Positions 17,520 to 25,297 of a stretch of 39,866 nucleotides of DNA are shown piece by piece. The stretch is taken from NCBI GenBank assembly GCA_946478675.1, contig CAMLEF010000003.1:1-39866 (forward strand). Direction: 5' to 3'. A program made the translations under genes and the position numbers. This DNA comes from an uncultured Flavobacteriales bacterium (GTDB lineage Bacteria; Bacteroidota; Bacteroidia; Palsa-965). Numbering within the stretch: the stretch's first letter is position 1; each line of letters opens with the position of its first letter. The notes under the pieces were generated by a model that ran no database searches, was not told where the DNA came from, and saw nothing but the letters and a program-made list of their open reading frames with translations.

Positions 17520-18649
17520 TGCTCTTTCCGAAAAAGTACGACGTCTTCATCTCCTATGCGATCGAAGACAAATCCGCCATCGCCGAAAAGCTGGCGAAGG
17601 GCCTGCGCGATAAAGGTATCGACGCTTATTACGCCGGTTATGAATTGCAGGTGGGCGATGAAATTGCCGACCAGATCTACTCCGGCCTGGAGAAATCGCG
17701 GTACGGTATCGTCATCCTCAGTCCCGATTACATCCGCAAATGGCCGGAAGTGGAACGCTCGCAATTTCTCCAGCGGGAACGACGCGAGAACGACAGCCTG
17801 ATCTTTCCCGTCTGGCACATGATCACGTACGAGCAGGTGAAGTCGATGTACCCCGAGCTCTCCGATCGTTACGGGCTTTCGACGACACAAGGCGTCGACA
17901 ACATCACGGAAAATATTTACGCGGCGATCCTGAAACGGAAGAAGAAGCGCATGATGAAACGCTTACGGCTGTTCAGCATCATTGCCGTATTTTTTTTCCT
18001 GCTGGGCGTAACGCTGACCACGTGGTACCGGCGTCATTCGTTCGCTACGGCACTGCCTTCGAACAAGGTCGTAGAGTTCAACGTGCTGAAACGCATGTCG
18101 GATTTCCAGAAGCAGATCGACAACGAGTTGCACAAAGAGCTGGCGCAGGAAAATTCACAGCGGGTGTATCCGAATGTTCTTACTGAAACATACGAGCGTT
18201 TTGTGAAAGTGAATTCTCATTTCCGCAATTCGTTCAGCTTCCGGAACAATTACGACACGTACGATTCGCGCGAGAAGATCCTCGCTGCCGGTATACAGGT
18301 GAACGATGGGCCGTATGATTATTTTCACATCGCTTCTCCCGCGATCTGGCAACTGACGGATGTTTTCGAAACCGGCCGCGACCCGTCTGTCAATTGTTCG
18401 TTCATCCTGCAGAACCCGGCGCAGGTCGGTTATCACATCGATACGATCTTCTTCTCCGGCAGCCGAGCCCACGCCCGCGTCACGTACAGCAATTACATGC
18501 GAACCGTTCGCTGCAAATACAACTACAATTCGCTGCGCGAAAATTTCCGGAAGCAGGAAGTGAAAATGACCGGCTTTAAACCGACGGAAGAATACGTGTT
18601 CCAGGTCAACCGCACGAAAAGCGACTGGACGCTCATCGACGTCAAATGA
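17519..18649 (+). CDS. membrane-anchored TIR-domain protein
   Basis: A 376-residue protein. A cytoplasmic TIR domain (about 5-135) has KYDVFISYAIEDKSAI, YYAGYELQVGDEI (Glu42 at the likely catalytic position), YGIVILSPDYIRKWPEVE and FPVWHMITYEQV. A basic stretch KRKKKRMMKR precedes one transmembrane helix (about 151-168), which by the positive-inside rule puts the TIR domain in the cytoplasm. The remaining 205 residues would be periplasmic and match nothing I know. The layout suggests an outside sensor linked to an inside TIR enzyme. Start and stop overlap with the preceding TIR gene suggests the two act together. Confidence 0.87.
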   Translation: MLFPKKYDVFISYAIEDKSAIAEKLAKGLRDKGIDAYYAGYELQVGDEIADQIYSGLEKSRYGIVILSPDYIRKWPEVERSQFLQRERRENDSLIFPVWHMITYEQVKSMYPELSDRYGLSTTQGVDNITENIYAAILKRKKKRMMKRLRLFSIIAVFFFLLGVTLTTWYRRHSFATALPSNKVVEFNVLKRMSDFQKQIDNELHKELAQENSQRVYPNVLTETYERFVKVNSHFRNSFSFRNNYDTYDSREKILAAGIQVNDGPYDYFHIASPAIWQLTDVFETGRDPSVNCSFILQNPAQVGYHIDTIFFSGSRAHARVTYSNYMRTVRCKYNYNSLRENFRKQEVKMTGFKPTEEYVFQVNRTKSDWTLIDVK

Positions 18650-18732
18650 CCCGGAAAGAAATCCGGCGGTTTTGGAAAAATCATTTTCTCCGCAGCGGCC
18701 GGCGATCAATTTTTCCGTGCAGCCCGGCGATG

Positions 18733-19467
18733 CTATTTACGTTTTGCTTTTTTAGCGGCCGCCTTCTTCGTCACTTTCTTCGGTGCCGCCTTCGCTTTCG
18801 GAGCAGCTTTTGTCGTCGCTTTCGCTTTCGTTGTTGCCCCGTGATTTGCTTTGAAATACGCGCAATGCTGGCTCACCGGGCATTCCGCGTGTTCAGGATG
18901 AGAAGGGCGGCAGATCTCGCGGCCGAGGAATGAAATCGCCATGCCGATCTCGCCCCAGTCTTTCTGCGGGATGGCTTCCATCAGCTGCTTTTCAATTTTC
19001 TTCGGATCGGTGCCGGTGGCGATGCCGATGCGCGGGGCCACACGCACCACGTGCAGGTCGACGACGATGCCTTCTGCTTTCACGCCGGCTTCACGCATGA
19101 TCACGTTCGCGGATTTGCGCCCGATGCCGGGAAGCGCGGTGAGCTCTTCCATCGTCTTCGGAATTTTCTTGTCGTCCTGCACGGTGCGCGCGATCTCGAG
19201 CAGCCACTTCGATTTGTTGCCGAAGTTGCGCACCTTCCGGATGAACGGCAGCAGCGCTTCCGCATCCGCGCGCGACAATGATTTCATATCGGGGAACGCT
19301 TCGAACAAAGCCGGGGCAAGCTTGTTGATGTTGCGGTCGGAATCCTGCGCAGACAGGACCACCATGACCACGAGCTGGTAAAGGTTCTTGTATTCCAGCG
19401 GATGTTGTTTGCCTTTGTATTTCTTCAGCAAAGGCTTCATCGCAGTTGCCCAATCGGTTGTTGCCAT
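18733..19467 (-). CDS. nth: endonuclease III-like DNA glycosylase with basic tail
   Basis: A 244-residue base-excision repair enzyme that removes oxidised pyrimidines and cuts at abasic sites. The helix-hairpin-helix ALPGIGRKSANVIM holds catalytic Lys118, and VVDLHVVRV holds catalytic Asp137. The Fe-S loop is Cys186-x6-His193-x2-Cys196-x5-Cys202; the usual enzyme has four Cys with the same spacing, so one ligand is His here. Residues about 208-244 form an Ala/Lys/Thr-rich tail (KATTKAAPKAKAAPKK in part), like histone H1 tails, likely adding non-specific DNA affinity. The start at 19467 fits the family N-terminus. The gene converges with the membrane TIR gene. Confidence 0.9.
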   Translation of the reverse strand: MATTDWATAMKPLLKKYKGKQHPLEYKNLYQLVVMVVLSAQDSDRNINKLAPALFEAFPDMKSLSRADAEALLPFIRKVRNFGNKSKWLLEIARTVQDDKKIPKTMEELTALPGIGRKSANVIMREAGVKAEGIVVDLHVVRVAPRIGIATGTDPKKIEKQLMEAIPQKDWGEIGMAISFLGREICRPSHPEHAECPVSQHCAYFKANHGATTKAKATTKAAPKAKAAPKKVTKKAAAKKAKRK

Positions 19468-19478
19468 CGTTTTTTTTC

Positions 19479-19486
19479 TAAAAGTA
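19479..19486 (-). promoter_or_regulatory. candidate -7 box of the endonuclease III gene
   Basis: On the minus strand this reads TACTTTTA, one mismatch from TAnnTTTG, 11 nt before the ATG. A TTG lies 16 nt further upstream. Weak but well placed. Confidence 0.3.
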
Positions 19487-19570
19487 CAACGGAAAAAAGC
19501 AGCAAAGAAAATCCGCGCCATCCGCTCATTCGTAGCTAAAAAAGGCCGCACCCGCCTGATCCGGACGGGC

Positions 19571-19625
19571 AGGGAGACGCAGAGCGCTCAGAGAACGATC
19601 TACGCAATCCGCGTAATTCGTGGCA
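19571..19625. repeat. degenerate intergenic repeat remnant
   Basis: The stretch contains GAGACGCAGAGCGCTCAGAGAACG and ACGCAATCCGCGTAATTCGTGG in part; these words resemble the CGCAGAG-rich repeats at 34134-34197 and 39381-39441. No intact inverted arms remain here. It lies between the divergent-side start of endonuclease III and the end of the epimerase gene. Confidence 0.3.
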
Positions 19626-19639
19626 ACAACCTTCGCCAT

Positions 19640-20617
19640 CTATTTCCAGGCGAGTGTTTTCTCTGCATCGCGCAGCACTTCCGGCCCGCCCACCGATTTC
19701 ACCCAGGATGTCAGCTCCGGAAGCGATTGATCGAAATCCGTAACCGCGCGATACCGCATTTCTTGTTGAATGCGGGAAATATCGAGCACCATATCATTCG
19801 TCAATGAACGCACCAGCAGAGGCGTGATGCCGCCGATGTGAAATTTCGCGAGCACTTTCAGCAACCACACCGGCCGCTGTTTTTCCGCGAGCGGCTTTCC
19901 GTAAATCGCGGCCATGAGTTTTCGCACGACGTCCGCGAGAATATACGTTTGCTCATCGGAAACATTATACGTCCGCACACCCGGCGCTGCGTTCGCGATG
20001 CAGTTATCGATCGCCGCCATCAGGTTGCGGTAATGCGTCATCGACACGCGGATCTGCATCGGGCCGGGACGAAAAATCGTTTCGTTCTTCACCAGCTTCA
20101 GCATGCGCGGCAGGATCTTGATGTCTCCCGGACCGTACAATGCGCGCGGCCGCAGGATGAAACAGGACGTTCCGTTGAATTGTTTTTTCAGCGCATTTTC
20201 CGAAAGCAATTTCGAGCGACCGTAAGCAGAAAGATCTTCCATTCCGTCGCGTCCCGCTTCTTCTTCACCCAACGGCCGCGGCGCCGGCATGTACACCGAA
20301 GAGGAAGAAATGTAAATGAAGACGCGACACTGCTTCGCCGCACGCATCACGTTCAGTGTGCCGTTCACATTCGCATCCAGGAATTGCCGCTCTTCGCCTT
20401 TATCATCCGACAAAGCTGCCGCATGAATGCACACCTCGGCTTCCGGAAACGACAATGGTTGCGTGATGTCCGCAGAAATATAGCTGGCAATCGCAGCGAG
20501 CGGCTCCGGCGGATTTTTCCAGCGTCCGTACGCGTATACGTGATCGCCCTTCGCGGCAAAATGCTGCACCAATGCCCTGCCGAGCGAACCGGTTGCTCCT
20601 GTAATGATGACGTTCAT
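19640..20617 (-). CDS. NAD(P)-dependent epimerase / 3-beta-HSD-like dehydrogenase
   Basis: A 325-residue extended short-chain dehydrogenase. The Rossmann motif GATGSLG is at the N-terminus, SADITQP and HAAALSD follow, and the catalytic pair is YGRSK (Tyr and Lys) after a Ser-rich strand ISSSSVYMP. The C-terminal part (PGVRTYNVSDEQTY) is typical of sugar epimerases and of sterol-dehydrogenase-like members; the substrate cannot be fixed. ATG at 20617 begins directly at the Rossmann strand. It is divergent from the dikinase operon, with 260 nt between. A TAACATTG -7-like box lies 8 nt upstream. Confidence 0.85.
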   Translation of the reverse strand: MNVIITGATGSLGRALVQHFAAKGDHVYAYGRWKNPPEPLAAIASYISADITQPLSFPEAEVCIHAAALSDDKGEERQFLDANVNGTLNVMRAAKQCRVFIYISSSSVYMPAPRPLGEEEAGRDGMEDLSAYGRSKLLSENALKKQFNGTSCFILRPRALYGPGDIKILPRMLKLVKNETIFRPGPMQIRVSMTHYRNLMAAIDNCIANAAPGVRTYNVSDEQTYILADVVRKLMAAIYGKPLAEKQRPVWLLKVLAKFHIGGITPLLVRSLTNDMVLDISRIQQEMRYRAVTDFDQSLPELTSWVKSVGGPEVLRDAEKTLAWK

Positions 20618-20878
20618 GACAGCAATGTTAGGCAATCCGGCAGGTGAGAGTCAAGCGGCATTTTTCCGGCCGCAACGTTTTTTGCAAAATTCACAACCGC
20701 ACGGAATCGAGCATCACAAGCGTTTTTTCATTGGGAAAACGCAGCAGATGCAACATTCGTTAACAACGTCGTGAATTGTGAATTTTCAGGAAGAAGAATG
20801 GGGAATTGGGATTATTTGCAACTAAACTGGACGGAAGGCCGTTGTCCTTTTTAGCTACTTCGCATAGTGAAACCGAAT

Positions 20879-23347
20879 ATGGAAATCCGCAAAGCGCAAC
20901 TGTTCACTGCCGGAAGCTTATCCGCAGCGAATTCCTTCGGAGGAAAAACCGATGGCTTGCTCTTCCTGCGCAGAAACGGTTTCCATGTTCCGGAATTTTT
21001 TCTGCTTTCCTATCAGCAATTGCAGGAGTTGTCCGACGATCCAAAAGAAAAAGCAGAACAGCTTCGCGCGTATACGGAAATGCTTTCGGGCAATGATCTC
21101 TGGGCGGTGCGTTCGAGCGCAGGTGTGGAAGATGGCCGGTCGAAGTCGTTTGCAGGTTTGTTCCATACGGAGCTGAACGTTTCCAAAGCCGCATTGCCGG
21201 AAGCGATCAGTAAGGTACTCGACGGTTTTGAAAAAGCACAGGCGCACGATTATCACAAGAGCGAAGATGTTTCTTTCCATATCCTGCTGCAGCAAATGCT
21301 CGCGCCGCAATTTTCCGGTGTGGCGTTTTCGCGTCATCCGCTCGAGCCTTCGAAGAAAACGGTATTCGCCAATCTTGTTCCGGGATTGGGAATGACGCTT
21401 GTTTCGGGAGAAGAAACGGCGATGAGCGTTGAAATTACCAATGGTAAAACGAAGTTTCATGCAACGGAAGAAACATACTCCGGAAAATATTTCGCTGCCG
21501 AATATTGTAACGTCACGATTGCCGCGGAAGAATTTCAGAAACAAGTCCAGCCGTTCCTGCGCGAGCTGGAAGATGGTGTACGCAAGTTGTCGCGGTTGAA
21601 AGGATACGACGTCGATGTGGAATTCGCCGTGGCTGATGGAAAGCTCTGGTGGTTACAAGTGCGGCCGGTAACGACGATGGCCTCCACGGAAAATGTAGTC
21701 ACCTGGGATAACGCCAGCATCGGAGAGAATTATCCCGGACTTACCTTGCCTTTGACGATCTCGCTGGCGAAACAGGCTTACGGAAAAAGTTATGCGGCGA
21801 TGGGATTGTTCCTTGGCGCCGGCAAGAAATTCGTTTCGCGCAATGAACAGCTGCTGTACAATATGGTCGGCGGTATTCACGGCGCGATGTATTATAACGT
21901 GACGGCGTGGCAGCAACTGTTGTACCAGGCGCCGTTCGGTAAAAAGACGAGCCGTCTCATCACGCGGATGTGGGGCGCAGACGAAGCGACGTTTACGCCT
22001 CCGCAGCATCGCGCTTCGCCGGTAGCGTATGTGCGATTGCTGTTCAACTTCTTCCGTGCTTTTCTGTTTTTCGGAAAGCTGCGTCGCCGCTATATCGAAG
22101 CGTTCCCGAGGCTCGTGACCGATTATTCGGATGGAAGGCTGAATGGAAAATCGCAGGCAGAATTGCTGGCGCTTTACCACGAAGCCGACCGGAAATTCAA
22201 AGCGAACTGGACGGCGCCGATGCTGAACGGGCTGTTCACGATGATCGTTTTTTCGTCGCTGAAAAAGATTGTTTCCCGTTCGCGTTTGCAGGACAGTCAT
22301 CCGAATTTCGTCAACGACATTCTCTTCTCCCGCGGCGATGTGATCTCGGTAGCGATCGTGCGCGAACTGCAACAGCTCTTGTCGGCGATCCGGCGGGATG
22401 AAACGGCGAAACAGCTTTTTGAAATGTACGAGCCCGCAATGATCCTGCAGCGGCTGGAAATGCAATTGCCGATGATCTTTCAACAGGTGAAGAATTACAT
22501 TTCCAAATACGGCGAACGTGGCGAAGAAGGCGAGCTGCGCATCGAAGCGGTCAATTACAAGGAAGATCCGCTGCGGTTCATCGCGATGCTGAAAGCGAAT
22601 CTGGAAACGGCGGAAACGACAAAGGAGCAACAGCCGTTCGATTATCGTGAGGTTCTTCGCCAGGCGTATCGCTTCCGTCCGCTGCGCCGCTGGTTCGTGT
22701 ATACGTTGGTGGAGCTCACGATCAAACGCGTGCGTGACCGCGAGAATTTCCGTTTCATGCGAACGCAGTTCTTCTCGATGATCCGCTGGATCTTCCGCGC
22801 GATCGATCACGATTTGCTGCGCAACGGCTACATCGAACAAGCGAACGATTCGCTCTATCTCGAAGCGGACGACATCATGGATACTTCCCGCGCGCCGCAG
22901 TACAAACCAATCATCCGCGAACGCAAAGCGCAGTACGCCGCCTTCACGAATGAAGAACATTTTCCGCGTTACCTGCAAAGCGGCGATCAATTTCTGCCGG
23001 TGGAGAAATCTGCTGCCGCATCTGCGAACGGATTAAAAGGAACGGGTTGCTGCAGCGGCATCGTTACCGGTACCGTGCGCATCATCGACGCTTCGGATAT
23101 TCATGATGCGTCACTTGCCAATCACATTCTCGTCGCGCGGAATTTCGAACCGGGATGGATCAACCTTTTCGGAAAAGCGGTGGGACTCATTGCCGAGCGC
23201 GGAAGCCTGCTCAGCCATACCGCGATCCTCTGCCGCGAACTCGGCATTCCTTCCATCGTCGGCGCCGCCGGCATTACACGTCGACTGAAAAACGGTGACA
23301 CGATCCGGATGAACGGCGCTTCCGGAAAAATAGAACTGCTCTCATGA
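20879..23347 (+). CDS. rifampin-phosphotransferase-like PEP dikinase
   Basis: About 822 residues; a GTG at 20867 could add four. The N-terminal PPDK-type ATP-grasp domain (1-300) shows GGKTDGLLFLRRNGFHVPEF, WAVRSSAGVEDGRSKSFAG and the closing LWWLQVRPVT. A long helical middle domain (about 310-715) would bind the substrate. The C-terminal swivelling phosphohistidine domain has SLLSHTAILCRELGIPSIVG with His about 780. ATP-grasp, substrate domain, His domain is the order in rifampin phosphotransferase, not in PEP synthase, which ends in a TIM barrel. It should transfer ATP's beta-phosphate to an unknown alcohol. Its end overlaps the next gene by 4 nt. Confidence 0.85.
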   Translation: MEIRKAQLFTAGSLSAANSFGGKTDGLLFLRRNGFHVPEFFLLSYQQLQELSDDPKEKAEQLRAYTEMLSGNDLWAVRSSAGVEDGRSKSFAGLFHTELNVSKAALPEAISKVLDGFEKAQAHDYHKSEDVSFHILLQQMLAPQFSGVAFSRHPLEPSKKTVFANLVPGLGMTLVSGEETAMSVEITNGKTKFHATEETYSGKYFAAEYCNVTIAAEEFQKQVQPFLRELEDGVRKLSRLKGYDVDVEFAVADGKLWWLQVRPVTTMASTENVVTWDNASIGENYPGLTLPLTISLAKQAYGKSYAAMGLFLGAGKKFVSRNEQLLYNMVGGIHGAMYYNVTAWQQLLYQAPFGKKTSRLITRMWGADEATFTPPQHRASPVAYVRLLFNFFRAFLFFGKLRRRYIEAFPRLVTDYSDGRLNGKSQAELLALYHEADRKFKANWTAPMLNGLFTMIVFSSLKKIVSRSRLQDSHPNFVNDILFSRGDVISVAIVRELQQLLSAIRRDETAKQLFEMYEPAMILQRLEMQLPMIFQQVKNYISKYGERGEEGELRIEAVNYKEDPLRFIAMLKANLETAETTKEQQPFDYREVLRQAYRFRPLRRWFVYTLVELTIKRVRDRENFRFMRTQFFSMIRWIFRAIDHDLLRNGYIEQANDSLYLEADDIMDTSRAPQYKPIIRERKAQYAAFTNEEHFPRYLQSGDQFLPVEKSAAASANGLKGTGCCSGIVTGTVRIIDASDIHDASLANHILVARNFEPGWINLFGKAVGLIAERGSLLSHTAILCRELGIPSIVGAAGITRRLKNGDTIRMNGASGKIELLS

Positions 23348-24705
23348 ACACGCTCTTTCATACGGCCTCGCGCCTGGCGAAGATCAGGCTGACCGAAAAA
23401 GAAATGTCGGACGTGAAAACACATTTCCGTTCGCTCGCTTCGGACAACGAACAGCAGGAGGCGTTCTTCGCGTATTGCCGCCAATGGAAACTCGCGCCGT
23501 GGCTGCACACGCAGATGGAACGGCACGATCTTTCACAACAGCTTTCCGAAAAAACGCGATCCGATTTTGCTTCCGTTCATCAACAGGTGCAACTGGCGAA
23601 CGAACGCCGTAATGTCGAAGCCGTGCAGTTTCTCTCGAAGTTCCGCGAGAAGAATATCGACGTCGCGATTCTTAAGGGAAACCTGTTTGCGCACACGATT
23701 TACCACGACAGCGGCTACAAGCGCATGAACGATTTCGACATTCTCATTCACGCCGACGATTGGGGAAAAGCGCAGGACGTTTACGCGGAGCTGCGTTACA
23801 TCCCGATGGGATTCGGCTGGAGCGGTGAAAAGCAGAAAGCGGCGAAGTTCAGCCACACCGGCATTCCGTTCATCAGCCGGAATTTTTATTGCATCACGGG
23901 CACGCAATGGGGATTGAAGTCGCCGACCACGCATTATCGTGTCGATCTTGAGGAAGCCTGGCGCACGGCAAAGCCTTTCGATTTTTTCGGAGTTCCCGTA
24001 AAGCAGCTTTCGCCCGAATACAATTTGCTGCATTTGATCCTGCACATGGGCATTTACAAATGCGGCATCCGCGATTGCATGGACGTGTACAACCTGCTGC
24101 TGGCGGAACCGATGGAAGAAGATCGTTTGAGGGAGCTGTTCGCGAAAACGCGCTGCACCGATAAAGCGTTGTTCACCTTGCAGATGAGCCGCAGCTGCTC
24201 GGATGTTCCTGCCGAATCGCTGATCAAAAAGCTGGAAGGAGCATCCACGTTCGTGACGCGTCGTTTGAAAAGCCGCGAGCGTTGCATTGAAGAGACGGGC
24301 GATCTGCAGTCGTCCTATCACGATTATTTCCAGGACGTGGAGAAGAACGTGCTTTATTTCAATATCGTTCACCAGTTTCACCAGAAGGCAGTGTTCTACG
24401 GAAAGCTGCTGCGGCAGATCTGGTGGCCGGAAAAAGAGATCGCGTTAAAATTCATTGACAAAGCGCATCGCCCGACGTTCGCCAACCGGTTGCAGGCGCG
24501 GCTGCGTGCACCCGGGTTCGTGTTCGCGCTGATCGCGCAGGAGATCGGATGGCCGGTGACGTTCCTGTTGTACACGAAACTCTTCTTCGACACGATCTTC
24601 TCGCTCGTGAATTACGTCATCCCGAAAGAAAATTATTTTGACTTCCTGGCGAAACAGGGAATCGATCCGAAACAAATTAAAAAAGCAGTAGCCGATGTCC
24701 AGTAA
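23344..24705 (+). CDS. NTP_transf_5 family nucleotidyltransferase-like protein
   Basis: A 453-residue protein. The core (about 95-240) has VAILKGNLFAHTIYHDSGYK followed by RMNDFDILIHADDW, the LKG...R..DiDllv pattern of the uncharacterised nucleotidyltransferase family, with the Asp pair as likely metal ligands. The rest is helical (HLILHMGIYKCGIRDCMDVYNLLL). Relatives occur in polysaccharide and in some modified-peptide clusters, where they accompany kinases. It probably moves a nucleotidyl group to a substrate made by neighbours. It overlaps the dikinase by 4 nt and the next kinase by 11 nt. Confidence 0.75.
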   Translation: MNTLFHTASRLAKIRLTEKEMSDVKTHFRSLASDNEQQEAFFAYCRQWKLAPWLHTQMERHDLSQQLSEKTRSDFASVHQQVQLANERRNVEAVQFLSKFREKNIDVAILKGNLFAHTIYHDSGYKRMNDFDILIHADDWGKAQDVYAELRYIPMGFGWSGEKQKAAKFSHTGIPFISRNFYCITGTQWGLKSPTTHYRVDLEEAWRTAKPFDFFGVPVKQLSPEYNLLHLILHMGIYKCGIRDCMDVYNLLLAEPMEEDRLRELFAKTRCTDKALFTLQMSRSCSDVPAESLIKKLEGASTFVTRRLKSRERCIEETGDLQSSYHDYFQDVEKNVLYFNIVHQFHQKAVFYGKLLRQIWWPEKEIALKFIDKAHRPTFANRLQARLRAPGFVFALIAQEIGWPVTFLLYTKLFFDTIFSLVNYVIPKENYFDFLAKQGIDPKQIKKAVADVQ

Positions 24706-25297
24706 ACCACAACTCTTTTGCATCACCGGCGCCGACGGAACGGGCAAGTCCACGCTCGTGCATTCGCTGGCGCAGCAATTTCCGCAGGCGTACGTCGCCA
24801 ACATCTGGGATTTGCTGGAAGAGCACCACGACCTGCTGTTCCGTTCGAAACGCGATATCGATCAATATCTCTGTGCGCTCACGCCGGATGCACGGTTGTT
24901 GTTCCTGGCGCATGCGTTGAAATATTCCATCGACAAAGCGCTGCGTTCCGGTGCGACGGTGATTTTTTTCAACGCGTATTATTACAAATATTTCGCAACA
25001 GAGCTCGCGCTCGGCGCCAATGCAGCGCTGGTGAAAAGTCTCGCAGATGGATTACCTCGCCCGCATAAAGTGGTGCGATTGCAGCTCGACGCGGTTTCCG
25101 CTGCTGCGCGCAAGCCACAGTTCTCGCGTTACGAATGCGGCGCCGTTGCTATTCCTTCCGCCGAAACGTTCATCCGTTTTCAGCAACAGGCGGCCTTAGC
25201 ATGGAAGATGTTCGATACGAACGGCTGGAAAACGATCGATGCTTCGCTTTCACCCGATGAAGTGCTGGCGCAAACGTTAACTTTTTTCAAAGCCTGA
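24695..25297 (+). CDS. thymidylate-kinase-fold P-loop kinase
   Basis: A 200-residue P-loop protein with Walker A GADGTGKST at residues 9-17. The general Tmk fold is seen, but the Asp-Arg-Tyr motif that holds dTMP is replaced by FFNAYYYKYF, so true thymidylate kinase activity is unlikely. A later stretch ARKPQFSRYECGA may be the lid. It probably phosphorylates a different small molecule. It starts inside the NTP_transf_5 gene, and its TGA overlaps the ATG of the fusion gene. It resembles the N-terminal domain of that fusion and may be its paralogue. Confidence 0.78.
   Translation: MSSKPQLFCITGADGTGKSTLVHSLAQQFPQAYVANIWDLLEEHHDLLFRSKRDIDQYLCALTPDARLLFLAHALKYSIDKALRSGATVIFFNAYYYKYFATELALGANAALVKSLADGLPRPHKVVRLQLDAVSAAARKPQFSRYECGAVAIPSAETFIRFQQQAALAWKMFDTNGWKTIDASLSPDEVLAQTLTFFKA

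Noticed and set aside
21653..22990. 445-codon open frame opposite the PEP dikinase
   Set aside because: Antisense shadow with Arg/His/Gln-rich composition and no recognisable motif.
24695..25297. Annotation as true thymidylate kinase (tmk)
   Set aside because: The dTMP-binding Asp-Arg-Tyr motif is missing and the gene is embedded in a biosynthetic operon.
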